Shown piece by piece: positions 51,532-60,753 of a DNA stretch of 64,000 bases. A model generated the notes under the pieces. The model searched no databases. It was not told the origin of the DNA and worked only from the letters and a program-made list of their open reading frames with translations. Position 1 is the first letter of the stretch; every line of letters starts with the position of its first letter. Origin of the DNA: DASUXY01 sp035301985 (lineage in GTDB: Bacteria; Bacillota; Bacilli; Bacillales; Amphibacillaceae). The stretch lies in the NCBI GenBank assembly GCA_035301985.1, contig DATGTE010000020.1:87252-151251 (forward strand). The letters are read 5' to 3'. Position numbers and translations under genes: made by a program.

Positions 51532-52873
51532 TTTTCTCCTCCTTTACATCCAGCACATGGCAATCAATCGTGCCATCCGCAAGCTTAACAGCAATTTGAT
51601 CTGTTTCGGATACATTTTCAACTGATTTAATTAGTTTGCCAGAGGAGGAATACGCTATGGCATACCCGCGTTTCATCGTTTCAAGCGGATTGAGCAGAGA
51701 CAATTTCTCAAGTGCTGTTTGCAGCCTGTTTGAATTGGACGCCAAGTGACTGGACATCATATGATTGATTTGTTTTTTCAACTGGACCAATTCGTTGCCG
51801 GCGCGGTCAATTTGCTGTCTTGGATGCAATGCCAAAAGCCTTGAATTCAGATGTGTGATTGAATCGTATTTCTGCTTCCATTCACGTTGATATGCTTTCC
51901 CCAGCCGCTCCACATATTTATCCAATTCCTGTTCTTTTTGTGTGATTAATTGTTCGGGATAGCGGAACGCATATGACTGTTTCATTCGGTTCAAATTTTG
52001 TTGTGAAGCCGTGATTTGATCTGTGAGCACGCGTGTCAGCGAGCGCTGAATACTGTTTATTTTATCCAGAAGTTCCAGTTGTGACGGTACCGCGATTTCG
52101 GCAGCACCAGTAGGCGTTGGCGCTCTTACATCAGCAACGTAATCACTGATGGTAATATCTGTTTCATGACCAACGGCCGAAATAACAGGAATAGTTGAGT
52201 GGAAAATGGCATTGGCCACGATCTCTTCATTGAAACTCCATAGTTCTTCTATCGAACCGCCGCCCCGCCCAACGATTAAAACATCACAATCTGTCAGTTC
52301 ATTCGCTCTGTTAATCGCATCAACAATTGATTCGGGTGCATTAACACCTTGTACAAGGGCGGGAATGACCGTTGTTTGGGCGATAGGATATCGGCGTTTG
52401 ATAGTTGTGATGATATCACGGACAGCAGCCCCCGTTGGTGACGTGATGACGCCAATGTTTTCCGGAAATTTCGGCAGGTCTCTTTTATGTGTCTTATCAA
52501 AATAACCCTGTTTATGTAATTTTTCTTTTAACTGTTCAAACGCTAAATATAACGAACCAATCCCGTCAGGTTCCATCTGCCGAATATATAATTGATATTG
52601 TCCAAATTGTTCAAAGACACCAATCTCACCGCGTATCAGAACGTTCATGCCATTTTCAGGTCTGAATTTCAGTCTGCGGTTATTGCCTGCAAACATAACG
52701 GCCTGGATACGGGCGTGATCATCCTTGATTGTCAAATACATATGACCGCGGCTATGGTGTTTAAAATTTGAAATTTCACCTTTCAGCCAAATATTTTTCA
52801 AATGAGGGTCCGCCGAAAGTTTGCGTTTTATATATTTCGTTAATGCCGTTACGGTTAAATATTTATCTTCCAA
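51515..52873 (-). CDS. xseA: Exodeoxyribonuclease VII large subunit
   Basis: A 452-residue subunit with an N-terminal OB fold (LKGEISNFKHHSRGHMYLTIKDD, about 29-50) and the catalytic region from ITSPTGAAVRDI to VGHETDITISD, then a long coiled coil. The enzyme degrades single-stranded DNA from both ends. It overlaps folD by 11 bases. Confidence 0.96.
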   Translation of the reverse strand: MEDKYLTVTALTKYIKRKLSADPHLKNIWLKGEISNFKHHSRGHMYLTIKDDHARIQAVMFAGNNRRLKFRPENGMNVLIRGEIGVFEQFGQYQLYIRQMEPDGIGSLYLAFEQLKEKLHKQGYFDKTHKRDLPKFPENIGVITSPTGAAVRDIITTIKRRYPIAQTTVIPALVQGVNAPESIVDAINRANELTDCDVLIVGRGGGSIEELWSFNEEIVANAIFHSTIPVISAVGHETDITISDYVADVRAPTPTGAAEIAVPSQLELLDKINSIQRSLTRVLTDQITASQQNLNRMKQSYAFRYPEQLITQKEQELDKYVERLGKAYQREWKQKYDSITHLNSRLLALHPRQQIDRAGNELVQLKKQINHMMSSHLASNSNRLQTALEKLSLLNPLETMKRGYAIAYSSSGKLIKSVENVSETDQIAVKLADGTIDCHVLDVKEEKNGREK

Positions 52874-53723
52874 TGCCGGTCAGTCCTTTGGCGGCTTTAA
52901 TTGTATTTCGCAGTAACATGGTAATCGTCATCGGCCCTACTCCTTTAGGAACAGGGGTTATATACGAGGCTTTTTCTGCTGCTGAGCCGAAATCGACATC
53001 ACCCGTCAGTGTACCATCATCCAGACGATTAATGCCGACATCGATAATGACCGAGCCTTGTTTAATGTGCTCGGCGCATATGGCATACGGTTTCCCGACA
53101 GCAACAACCAGAATGTCGGCATTCTTTGTAAAGTCTGTCAGCTGATTCGTTCTTGAATGGCAGTACGTAACTGTCGCGTTCTCATTCAGCAGTAATTGCC
53201 CAACCGGCTTTCCGACAATATTACTTCGTCCGATAACAACGGCATGTTTACCCTCTATTTGAATATCGTATGAATGCAGCATCGTTATAATACCGTATGG
53301 CGTGCATGGCAAAAACGTATCTTCACCCAACATCATTTTTCCTGTGTTGATTGGATGAAAACCGTCAACATCCTTTTGAGGGCTGATGGATTCAATAATG
53401 TGCTGTTCATTTATATGATCCGGAAGCGGGAGCTGTACGAGAATGCCATGAACTGTTTCATCGCGATTAAGCATGTTAATTTTATCAAGAAGTTCCTGTT
53501 CGGAGATAGTCGAAGGCATTTCGATCACATCGGAAGAAATTCCTGTTTGACTTGATGCTTTCTTTTTGCCATTCACATACGATTTCGATGCGGAATCATC
53601 ACCAACAATTATGACCGTTAATTGGGGTGTGACGCCTTGCTCTTTCAGCTTTGCCACGTCCTCCGCCAGTTCATTTCTGATTTGATGAGCCAGTTCTTTT
53701 CCCTCAATTACCTTCGCCGGCAT
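52863..53723 (-). CDS. folD: Methylenetetrahydrofolate dehydrogenase/cyclohydrolase
   Basis: A 286-residue bifunctional enzyme making 10-formyl-THF from methylene-THF. Motifs: SYVNGKKKAS with the catalytic Lys, ILVQLPLPDHI, DVDGFHP and GRSNIVGKPVGQLL. The ATG at 53723 is ten bases after AGGGGA; the one at 53732 abuts that site. Followed by xseA, as in B. subtilis. Confidence 0.96.
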   Translation of the reverse strand: MPAKVIEGKELAHQIRNELAEDVAKLKEQGVTPQLTVIIVGDDSASKSYVNGKKKASSQTGISSDVIEMPSTISEQELLDKINMLNRDETVHGILVQLPLPDHINEQHIIESISPQKDVDGFHPINTGKMMLGEDTFLPCTPYGIITMLHSYDIQIEGKHAVVIGRSNIVGKPVGQLLLNENATVTYCHSRTNQLTDFTKNADILVVAVGKPYAICAEHIKQGSVIIDVGINRLDDGTLTGDVDFGSAAEKASYITPVPKGVGPMTITMLLRNTIKAAKGLTGIGR

Positions 53724-53770
53724 AACGACCATTCCCCTCTCTTTTAAAAATGCTAAACGAAAAGTTATAT

Positions 53771-54157
53771 TTATCTTGATTTTATGTTTGCTAAAACGCC
53801 GTTTACAAACTTGCCTGATTTTTCATCACCATATGAATTCGCCAGTTCCACCGCTTCATCAATAGCCACGTTTTCCGGTATATCGTCCCTGTAGCTGAAT
53901 TCATAAACAGCAATGCGTAATACTGTTTTTTCCACGGAAGCAATTCGATCAATTGACCATTTCTCCAGGTGTTCCGCTATCGTTTGGTCAATAGTGTTTT
54001 TATGTCCGGCCACCCCTTCGACAAGATCTTTCAAATAATCATCGGCTTCAAGCGATTCAGGATGGTCCTTTATAGCCTGTTCGGGATGTTTATCATTCAT
54101 ATCCAATTGAAATAAAATTTGTAATGCTTTTTCTCTTGCTGCGTGTCGGTTCATCAT
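53771..54157 (-). CDS. nusB: Transcription antitermination factor NusB
   Basis: A 128-residue all-helical protein starting MMNRHAAREKALQILFQLDM. It binds boxA RNA with NusE for rRNA antitermination. AAAGGAG precedes the ATG at 54157; the longer frame to 54247 runs into the upstream hairpin and is not used. Length equals the family (131 aa in B. subtilis). Confidence 0.95.
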   Translation of the reverse strand: MMNRHAAREKALQILFQLDMNDKHPEQAIKDHPESLEADDYLKDLVEGVAGHKNTIDQTIAEHLEKWSIDRIASVEKTVLRIAVYEFSYRDDIPENVAIDEAVELANSYGDEKSGKFVNGVLANIKSR

Positions 54158-54237
54158 ATATAGCTCCTTTGACTGGTATCTCATCCAAATCATAACACGA
54201 TTGGAAACCCAAAAGCCAGAACAACCTGCTAACGTAA

Positions 54238-54271
54238 AGAAGGTCAAAAGAAATGACTCTTTTGACCTTCT
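54238..54271 (-). terminator. Hairpin between the asp23 gene and nusB
   Basis: AGAAGGTCAAAAG and CTTTTGACCTTCT form a perfect 13-bp stem with an eight-base loop. On the minus strand only a short T-rich tail follows. It likely attenuates transcription from accBC-asp23 into nusB. Confidence 0.6.
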
Positions 54272-54310
54272 ATCCCGCCTTAACGGGCAATAAATGCCCG
54301 CCCGTAAAAG
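54270..54310 (+). repeat. Intergenic repeat copy A
   Basis: CTATCCCGCCTTAACGGGCA followed by ATAA at 54270-54293 matches 60546-60569 at 22 of 24 bases. A further CCCGCCCG block follows. It fills the 55 bases between the hairpin and the end of the asp23-family gene. Confidence 0.65.
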
Positions 54311-54326
54311 TCCGATTCAGCTATCT

Positions 54327-54713
54327 CTATTCATTATCTTCTGTACCTTCCATCTGTATACCGACTACATGCACATTGATTTCAGCAATTTCCAATGCTG
54401 TCATATTTTTTAGCGTATGCCGGATATTCTCCTGCAGCTGTTGAGCCACTTTAGGTATAGAAACGCCAAAATTCAATACGACGAATAAGTCAATGAGAAT
54501 TCCGTTGTCAGTCAGATCAACTTTTACCCCTTTTCCGTGCGATTTTTTGCCAAACCGCTCAACGACGCCTGTTGCAAAATTTCCGCGCATTGCTGACACA
54601 CCTTCCACTTCAGATGCCGCAATACCTGTTATAACTTCAATGACCTCCGGGGCAATTTCAACTTTCCCTAAATTTGACCCATCACTTACATTCAGCAAAG
54701 GCTGTTCACTCAT
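54327..54713 (-). CDS. yqhY: Asp23/Gls24-family protein (YqhY type)
   Basis: A 128-residue Asp23-domain protein (NLGKVEIAPEVIEVITGIAASEVEGV; VDLTDNGILIDLFVVLNFGVSI). In B. subtilis YqhY is co-expressed with accBC and helps control acetyl-CoA carboxylase activity; its loss causes a growth defect. Here it is likewise directly downstream of accC, two bases after its stop. Confidence 0.92.
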   Translation of the reverse strand: MSEQPLLNVSDGSNLGKVEIAPEVIEVITGIAASEVEGVSAMRGNFATGVVERFGKKSHGKGVKVDLTDNGILIDLFVVLNFGVSIPKVAQQLQENIRHTLKNMTALEIAEINVHVVGIQMEGTEDNE

Positions 54714-54715
54714 TA

Positions 54716-56074
54716 TTAATCATCCTTTTCTATAATCGGATTTTCCTCAAGAAAGTGTGTATTAAAATCACCATTCACAAAAACATCGTGTTCCATTATT
54801 TGCCGATGAAATGGTATTGTCGTGTCAACACCCTCGACAACAAATTCATCCAAAGAACGCTTCATCCGATCAATGGTTTCTTTTCTTGTTTTACCATACG
54901 TAATTAATTTGGCAACCATTGAATCATAAAATGGCGGAATGCTGTAACCGGGATAGGCACCTGAATCAACCCTTACACCTAATCCGCCCGGCGGCAGATA
55001 TAAATCAATCCTCCCTGGGGACGGCATGAAATTTCTAAATGGACTCTCGGCATTTATCCGGCATTCCATTGCCCAGCCCTCGAATTCAATATCCGCCTGA
55101 TTGAAGGACAGTTTTTCATTGTTGGCGACTTTAATCTGTTCCTTGATCAAGTCAACCCCTGTCACCATTTCGGTGACAGGATGCTCCACCTGGATACGCG
55201 TATTCATTTCCATAAAATAAAATGACTGACTTTTCCGGTCGAATATAAACTCAATGGTACCGGCACCGACATAGTCAACCGCCTTAGCGGCTTTTACAGC
55301 AGCTTCTCCCATTTTCGCGCGTATTTCAGGTGTTAAAGCAGGTGATGGCGTTTCTTCAATTAATTTCTGCAGTCTTCGCTGAATCGTACAGTCCCTTTCA
55401 CCAAGGTGTATGACATTTCCGTGCTGATCGGCCAGCACCTGGATTTCTACGTGGCGAAAATCCTCAATAAATTTTTCCAAGTATACACCCGGATTACCGA
55501 ATGATTTTTCAGCTTCTTCCTGTGTCACACGTATCCCTTTAATCAGGTCTTCTTCCGTTCTGGCAACACGTATGCCTTTACCACCACCGCCGGCAGTTGC
55601 TTTGATGATGAGGGGGTAGCCTATCTCCTCGGCAATTTCGACCGCTTCTGTCTCAGTTTCAATGATGCCATCTGATCCTGGTACAATTGGTACGCTGGCT
55701 TCTTTCATCGTCTCCCTGGCAACGTCTTTGATACCCATTTTTTGAATAGCTTCAGCGGAAGGTCCGACAAATGTGATGTTGCATGCTTTGCAAATCTCAG
55801 CAAAATCAGCATTTTCAGCAAGAAATCCGTATCCGGGATGAATAGCATCAACTTCTGTCAGTGTTGCGACACTCATGATATTCGTAAAGTTCAAGTAACT
55901 GTCTTTACTGAGTGCAGGTCCAATGCAATACGCTTCATCAGCCAGCTGAACATGCAATGCATCTCTGTCCGCTTCAGAGAAAACCGCAACAGTTGCTATA
56001 TTCATTTCTTTGCAAGCCCGTATGATACGAACCGCTATTTCTCCCCTATTCGCAATCAGCAGTTTTTTAATCAC
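54716..56074 (-). CDS. accC: Acetyl-CoA carboxylase, biotin carboxylase subunit
   Basis: A 452-residue ATP-grasp enzyme that carboxylates biotin on AccB: LLIANRGEIAVRIIRA at the N-terminus, glycine-rich ATP loop GGGGKGIRVA, and EMNTRIQVEHPVTE near residue 285. The GTG at 56074 (giving MIKKLLIAN) is preferred: it lies nine bases after AAGGGG, while the ATG at 56083 abuts it. Pairs with accB upstream. Confidence 0.96.
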   Translation of the reverse strand: MIKKLLIANRGEIAVRIIRACKEMNIATVAVFSEADRDALHVQLADEAYCIGPALSKDSYLNFTNIMSVATLTEVDAIHPGYGFLAENADFAEICKACNITFVGPSAEAIQKMGIKDVARETMKEASVPIVPGSDGIIETETEAVEIAEEIGYPLIIKATAGGGGKGIRVARTEEDLIKGIRVTQEEAEKSFGNPGVYLEKFIEDFRHVEIQVLADQHGNVIHLGERDCTIQRRLQKLIEETPSPALTPEIRAKMGEAAVKAAKAVDYVGAGTIEFIFDRKSQSFYFMEMNTRIQVEHPVTEMVTGVDLIKEQIKVANNEKLSFNQADIEFEGWAMECRINAESPFRNFMPSPGRIDLYLPPGGLGVRVDSGAYPGYSIPPFYDSMVAKLITYGKTRKETIDRMKRSLDEFVVEGVDTTIPFHRQIMEHDVFVNGDFNTHFLEENPIIEKDD

Positions 56075-56087
56075 CCGTGACATCCCC

Positions 56088-56591
56088 TTATTTTGTCTTC
56101 ACTCTGAATAATGGCTGGCCGTATTCCACCAATTCACCGTCTTCAACCAATATGTCTGTAATTTCTCCAGTTATTTCCGCTTCAATTTCATTAAACAGTT
56201 TCATGGCTTCCACGATACAAACCACCGTGTCAGCCTCAACTTTTGAACCTTTTTTCACGTATGTATCACTCTCAGGATTGGGTTTGGCATAAAACGTGCC
56301 CACCATCGGCGAAACAATTTCATGATCTGCTTCATCTGCCTTTTCTTGCACCGGCTCTTCTTTTGGAGTATTGTCTGCCTTTGGCTTTGCCGGGATCTCC
56401 TGCTCAGCAGCTTTATCCAGCTCGGGCGGCTGCTCAGGTACTGTTTCTGTTTCAGTATTTGCACTGACAGTTGAGTGGTTATTCGATTTTTTCATTGAAA
56501 CAGTCGTGCCGTCCGTTTGATAAGTAAATTCATCGATGGATGACTGATCGACCAATTTAATCAGTTCACGTATTTCCTGTACTTTTAACAT
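56088..56591 (-). CDS. accB: Biotin carboxyl carrier protein of acetyl-CoA carboxylase
   Basis: A 167-residue carrier: N-terminal helix MLKVQEIRELIKLVDQSSI, a Pro/Glu-rich linker (about 45-90), and the C-terminal biotinyl domain with Lys in VEAMKLFNE. AAGGAG precedes the ATG at 56591. The AMKL form of the biotin motif, instead of AMKM, is also seen in B. subtilis-type AccB. Confidence 0.96.
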   Translation of the reverse strand: MLKVQEIRELIKLVDQSSIDEFTYQTDGTTVSMKKSNNHSTVSANTETETVPEQPPELDKAAEQEIPAKPKADNTPKEEPVQEKADEADHEIVSPMVGTFYAKPNPESDTYVKKGSKVEADTVVCIVEAMKLFNEIEAEITGEITDILVEDGELVEYGQPLFRVKTK

Positions 56592-56790
56592 ATTTGCACT
56601 CCTTCGTTTACATATTAACAACAAGTACTATTAATGCCTTTTAACATTTTACGATAATTGGAATCAAAACTTCAACCGGGGCTTTTAAAATTACCTTTAC
56701 GTGAAACGTTTTCAGTACAGTAATTATATCAATCTTCTGCCGTTTATGCGACTATTATATAAAGTGAAACGTCATCCAGCATGATAAATA

Positions 56791-56820
56791 TTAAAAACCG
56801 GGTGTACTTCCCACCCGGTT
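56791..56820 (-). terminator. Terminator after the spoIIIA operon
   Basis: ACCGGGTG and CACCCGGT pair around seven bases, then TTTTTAA follows on the minus strand. It is 12 bases past the spoIIIAH stop and upstream of accB. Confidence 0.9.
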
Positions 56821-56832
56821 ATATACCGAAAT

Positions 56833-57414
56833 TCATTCCTGACTTTCGACTGGCTGATGGATGACATCCACTGTTGTCTCCCCAAATTCATCTTTTACCA
56901 TCTGCATAATATTGACGATCTCGGAGTTGCTTAATGCTTCTGTTTCCTGAACGTGGACATGCACTTTATCATTCTCATGCCTGACAAGAACATCATTGTA
57001 ATCAGCTGCTGCAAGAATAGAATCCTCCAAAATGGATTCTTTGCTCGAAATTTCATCCAGCTGATTCATCTCGTCTCTGGCCTCATTTTTTTCTTCCACA
57101 CTTGCTGTACTTGATGCAACAACATCATCCAACCGATCTTTAGCGGCACTTCGCTCATCCTGAATTTCCATTCGAATCGTTGTAAACAACTGGTCATCCC
57201 CCAAACTGGATATGTCATTCACTTCAACATCCGTATCCTCATCGGTTGTTTCACCATCCTCTGTATCGGAAGAAGCTGCTTCCTCAGTTGTATTTTTTCC
57301 CTCATCGATGTACGCAAGGTCACCATTATTTCCTGGTGATGTCATGTAATAAACACTCAGCACAATCATTAAACTTAACATCGTCAAAAGCCAGACAGTT
57401 TGTTTTTTTAACAT
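56833..57414 (-). CDS. spoIIIAH: Stage III sporulation protein AH
   Basis: A 193-residue protein with one N-terminal membrane anchor (about 7-25), an acidic linker (about 32-72) and a C-terminal YscJ/FliF-like ring-forming domain. Its extracellular part binds forespore SpoIIQ to build the channel across the intermembrane space. Last gene of the operon. Confidence 0.95.
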   Translation of the reverse strand: MLKKQTVWLLTMLSLMIVLSVYYMTSPGNNGDLAYIDEGKNTTEEAASSDTEDGETTDEDTDVEVNDISSLGDDQLFTTIRMEIQDERSAAKDRLDDVVASSTASVEEKNEARDEMNQLDEISSKESILEDSILAAADYNDVLVRHENDKVHVHVQETEALSNSEIVNIMQMVKDEFGETTVDVIHQPVESQE

Positions 57415-57426
57415 TTCTATTCCCTC

Positions 57427-58062
57427 CTAATTTTTTGGCATTACAGACACTCTATGGGTTGGAACATCAAGCACGCGTGAAACAGACTCCACTACCCATT
57501 GTTCTACCGTTGCATGATCAACTCCCTTCGCAACAACAAAGACCCCCCTGACATCCGGTTTATCCGTCCTGATAAGCAATGGGACTTCTTTGTCGCCCTG
57601 ATTCACCAGGACAACCTCTGTTTCTTTCTGGCTGTCTTCAATATCTCGCGTACCGCCGTTGGTATCCGATTCCTCCGTGACCTGCTGACCGGTTATCAGA
57701 TTTTTTTCATATACTTTTACTTTGGTTGAATCGAGATTGACCATTACCTCTGCTTCTGAAACACTTTCTATTTTGTTCAGCATGTTCCGGAGGTCTTCTT
57801 CATAACTTGCTTCTATTTCATCGACATCCGAGGTTTCGGAAGATTTATTTGAAAGTGTTTCATCTGTGTTCTGTTCTTCGGCATTGTCCGGAGGTTCATA
57901 ATTCATTGATGAATCATCATCTCCCCCATCTGATGAAAATAGATTGCCGATAATGAGCAGCAATAGTCCTGCTAAACCTATCACAATAATGTATCCGGTT
58001 TTTTTAGACACCTTGTCAGATGAATCCGGATTACGAAATATTTTTTTAAAATAATTTTTCAA
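57427..58062 (-). CDS. spoIIIAG: Stage III sporulation protein AG
   Basis: A 211-residue protein with a membrane helix at about 25-43 and a ring-building domain (YEEDLRNMLNKIESVSEAEVMVNLDS, ending VSRVLDVPTHRVSVMPK). In B. subtilis it forms a large ring stacked with SpoIIIAH. It overlaps spoIIIAF by four bases. Confidence 0.94.
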   Translation of the reverse strand: MKNYFKKIFRNPDSSDKVSKKTGYIIVIGLAGLLLLIIGNLFSSDGGDDDSSMNYEPPDNAEEQNTDETLSNKSSETSDVDEIEASYEEDLRNMLNKIESVSEAEVMVNLDSTKVKVYEKNLITGQQVTEESDTNGGTRDIEDSQKETEVVLVNQGDKEVPLLIRTDKPDVRGVFVVAKGVDHATVEQWVVESVSRVLDVPTHRVSVMPKN

Positions 58063-58697
58063 GATGACCCTCCCTCCCCTTTAATGATGATAGTCTCTTT
58101 GTCTACATCCCACACCTCATGTAACAGCTGTTTAACCCCTTCCACATCGAAGTCCGCTTCATTTCCCAAGGGCTTGTCAGTACTGATGACCACATCTTCA
58201 ACCGCATTCACTCCCCCTTCTCCTTCTCCTGCTTCTGATTCCTTTAAAGTAACATTGAGTTTCTCCAAATTCTCATTCAGATTTTCATATGTAAGCTCAT
58301 TCTTAGCGGAAAATTGAAAATCAATATTTGCGATTTCTTTTTTATACCCCTCTCTTAAAGGGGCCTTTGCCATATCTTTTAATTGGACAGCCATTTGTTC
58401 TAAAATATATGCATGTTGGGAGGCTTGTATTTCATTTTTTTGCTTTTTCATTAAATTTTCTGTCTGGCTATTCTCAGCCTGCTTCTGATCCACCTCTGTT
58501 AAAGACGCTTCCAGTGCCTGTCTGGCATCCATATCAAATAAATAAAAAACGGGTTTTAAAAAGATGAGAATCAGAATCAGTCCCATAGCCAATTTGACAT
58601 ATTTTTTCATAGACGTTGCCGGGATAAGCAAGTCAACCACAGAAGCCAGCAACAGGAATATGATGATTTGAGTGACCCAGCTGATCAGTGTATCCAT
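58059..58697 (-). CDS. spoIIIAF: Stage III sporulation protein AF
   Basis: A 212-residue protein with two N-terminal helices (about 5-25 and 33-52) and a soluble C-terminal domain similar in fold to SpoIIIAG/AH. The LLIPATSMKKYVKLAMGLILI-like start of helix two is typical. Overlaps spoIIIAG. Confidence 0.92.
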   Translation of the reverse strand: MDTLISWVTQIIIFLLLASVVDLLIPATSMKKYVKLAMGLILILIFLKPVFYLFDMDARQALEASLTEVDQKQAENSQTENLMKKQKNEIQASQHAYILEQMAVQLKDMAKAPLREGYKKEIANIDFQFSAKNELTYENLNENLEKLNVTLKESEAGEGEGGVNAVEDVVISTDKPLGNEADFDVEGVKQLLHEVWDVDKETIIIKGEGGSS

Positions 58698-58707
58698 TGT
58701 CCCACTC

Positions 58708-59910
58708 CTAACGCAGGAGAATCGTAATATTACTGGCTGCCACTAAAATGACAATCGCCAAAAAAAACATGAATGTAACGGCTAATAGACAAGCGAGAAT
58801 CAATACAATGTATTTACTGATAATATCAAGTGTTGATATCACAGGCCCAGCGCCAACAGGCTGCAATATGGCTGCAGAGAGCTTATAAATCAGCGCAATG
58901 GCAAATATTTTGAGAGCCGGAAATAGAGCAATCAATACAATCATCAGCAGACCAACGATCCCGACGGCATTTTTCAACAATAATGAAGCGCTTAAAATCG
59001 TGTCTGCTGCATCGGTAAACGTCCTCCCAACCACCGGGATAAAATTGCCGGTAATGAATTTGGTCGTTTTCATCGCCACGCCATCCTGCACGGCAGTTGA
59101 AGCCCCTTGTACCGACATGACACCTAAAAATATCGTTAAAAAAACACCCAACGTTCCCATGCCGACTTGCTTGAACAAATTAGCCAGGTTCGTTACTTTA
59201 TAATTTTCATTCAAATTGCTTACAATCATTAACAGGGCGGCCAAAAATAATAACGGTAAAATAAATCGGGATACGAGCACACCGCTCACGTTAATGAGAA
59301 ATATGATGATCGGATGGAAAAATGAAACGGTTATGACATTGCCTAATGTTGCCATAATGCCGAGAACAAGGGGCAATAACGCAATCATGAAACTGCTCAT
59401 CGTATCAATGGCATCATTGGCATAAGATACCGCCAAATAAAAACTGTTTAGAACCAGATAGATTAGGACAATATAAACAACATAATAAGCAATCTTGCTG
59501 ACAGCACTTTTTTCAAAAGCCGTATGCATTGTCTGTAAAATAGTCGAAAAGAGTGTCAGCATCAGCAACGTTCCCAATAACTTTCCATTCAGGATCAATT
59601 CATGAAACAAATACTCAATAAAACCCCAAAGTATATTTTGGATCGAAAAAGAACCGTCTTCTTTAATAAATTCGTAGATACTCACTTTTTCCAGTTCAGG
59701 GATGTAGCCGCCATAATCATTTACCAGCGCTTGCCAATATGATTGGATACCATCAAGTGAAATGTCATTAAGCAGCTGATCCTCAATATCCTCCGGGTTC
59801 AATTCTTCCTGGTTTTCCGCAGCGGACACAGTTGCTTGTCCCATAAGGAGTAACAGCAGAATGAAAAAGACTGCGGCCATAATTCGCTTATTCTGTATCA
59901 CGCAGCCCAT
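58708..59910 (-). CDS. spoIIIAE: Stage III sporulation protein AE
   Basis: A 400-residue polytopic protein with a signal-like N-terminus (about 8-30) and eight or so helices. GKLLGTLLMLTLFSTILQTMHTAFE is a typical block. Part of the membrane platform of the feeding-tube complex. The start may be ATG (59910) or the GTG three codons later, since AAGGAG is only two bases from the ATG. Confidence 0.94.
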   Translation of the reverse strand: MGCVIQNKRIMAAVFFILLLLLMGQATVSAAENQEELNPEDIEDQLLNDISLDGIQSYWQALVNDYGGYIPELEKVSIYEFIKEDGSFSIQNILWGFIEYLFHELILNGKLLGTLLMLTLFSTILQTMHTAFEKSAVSKIAYYVVYIVLIYLVLNSFYLAVSYANDAIDTMSSFMIALLPLVLGIMATLGNVITVSFFHPIIIFLINVSGVLVSRFILPLLFLAALLMIVSNLNENYKVTNLANLFKQVGMGTLGVFLTIFLGVMSVQGASTAVQDGVAMKTTKFITGNFIPVVGRTFTDAADTILSASLLLKNAVGIVGLLMIVLIALFPALKIFAIALIYKLSAAILQPVGAGPVISTLDIISKYIVLILACLLAVTFMFFLAIVILVAASNITILLR

Positions 59911-59920
59911 GACTCCTTTC

Positions 59921-60313
59921 CTAAACAGCCGATACGAAACTCAAGATCGCCTCGATAACAGCCGTGATAATCGGAACGGCCAGTAAGAGGATAAATATTT
60001 TTCCGGCCAATTCGATTTTGGCTGCAACGGAGCTAAGCCCAGCATCCTTTGTGAGATTAGCACCAAGTTCAGCAATATATGCAATCCCAATGATTTTTAA
60101 AATCGTTTGCATATACATGCCATCAACATTCGCTTTATTTGCCAGCGATTTAATCATGTCGAAAATAATACCTATTTGCTGGATGACAGCCAAAAAAATC
60201 AAGATAGTAGTTATGAGAACTAAAAAAAACGCAAAGGAAGCATTGGTTTCTTTCAGGACGATATAAAGAATACTGGCAATGATGCCAATCACGACAATCT
60301 GAATGATATCCAT
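59921..60313 (-). CDS. spoIIIAD: Stage III sporulation protein AD
   Basis: A 130-residue membrane protein of about four helices; TILKIIGIAYIAELGANLTKDAG is the conserved block. With SpoIIIAC it forms part of the membrane base of the complex. It follows spoIIIAC by six bases. Confidence 0.94.
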   Translation of the reverse strand: MDIIQIVVIGIIASILYIVLKETNASFAFFLVLITTILIFLAVIQQIGIIFDMIKSLANKANVDGMYMQTILKIIGIAYIAELGANLTKDAGLSSVAAKIELAGKIFILLLAVPIITAVIEAILSFVSAV

Positions 60314-60319
60314 CTATCG

Positions 60320-60526
60320 CTACCCCTGGAAAAGGAATACAGATTTAATCTGCTGAAACAGATCGGAAAGTTCATTAACCACAATGACCAGTACAATAAT
60401 AAAACCAACCAGTGTCGCAAATTGTGCGATTTCTTCCTTTCCCATCTGCTTCAATATCGTGTGGATTAATGCGACAATAATGCCAATCCCGGCAATTTGA
60501 AATAGGATCGAAGCATCAATAGCCAT
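60320..60526 (-). CDS. spoIIIAC: Stage III sporulation protein AC
   Basis: A 68-residue, two-helix protein (MAIDASILFQIAGIGIIVAL), exactly the B. subtilis length. AAAGGGG precedes the ATG at 60526. The open frame extends 48 codons further into the inserted repeat, but that part is not protein-like and is excluded. A 227-base insertion separates it from spoIIIAB. Confidence 0.95.
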   Translation of the reverse strand: MAIDASILFQIAGIGIIVALIHTILKQMGKEEIAQFATLVGFIIVLVIVVNELSDLFQQIKSVFLFQG

Positions 60527-60753
60527 AGAAGTACCCCTTTCCCGTCTATCCCGCCTGAACGGGCAGTAAGTTCCCCACTTTGAGCAGCGAAATAACATCA
60601 TGGACCATGAACCGGGATATACTGCCAGAAAAAGTTCAATATTTGTTCGGGCCTGCACGATGCAGGTCACAAAGGCGTTACACCTGGACGCCCGAGAACT
60701 TAGCCTTTGTTCCCCTGTTTCAGGAAAAGCGCCCCATTGAATGAATCTTCACT
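60527..60753. repeat. Structured repeat-like insertion between spoIIIAB and spoIIIAC (copy B)
   Basis: The gap holds repeat copy B (60546-60569) and, at 60645-60710, a GC-rich fold: CCTGCA/TGCAGG, GGCGT/ACGCC, GGGC/GCCC and ACAAAGGC/GCCTTTGT are nested dyads. No frame in it looks coding. In B. subtilis the spoIIIA genes are tightly packed, so this is an insertion within an operon. Confidence 0.7.

Noticed and set aside
56701..56716. cre-like palindrome GTGAAACGTTTTCA upstream of accB
   Set aside because: The half-site spacing is one base short of the cre consensus and no promoter is clearly placed next to it.
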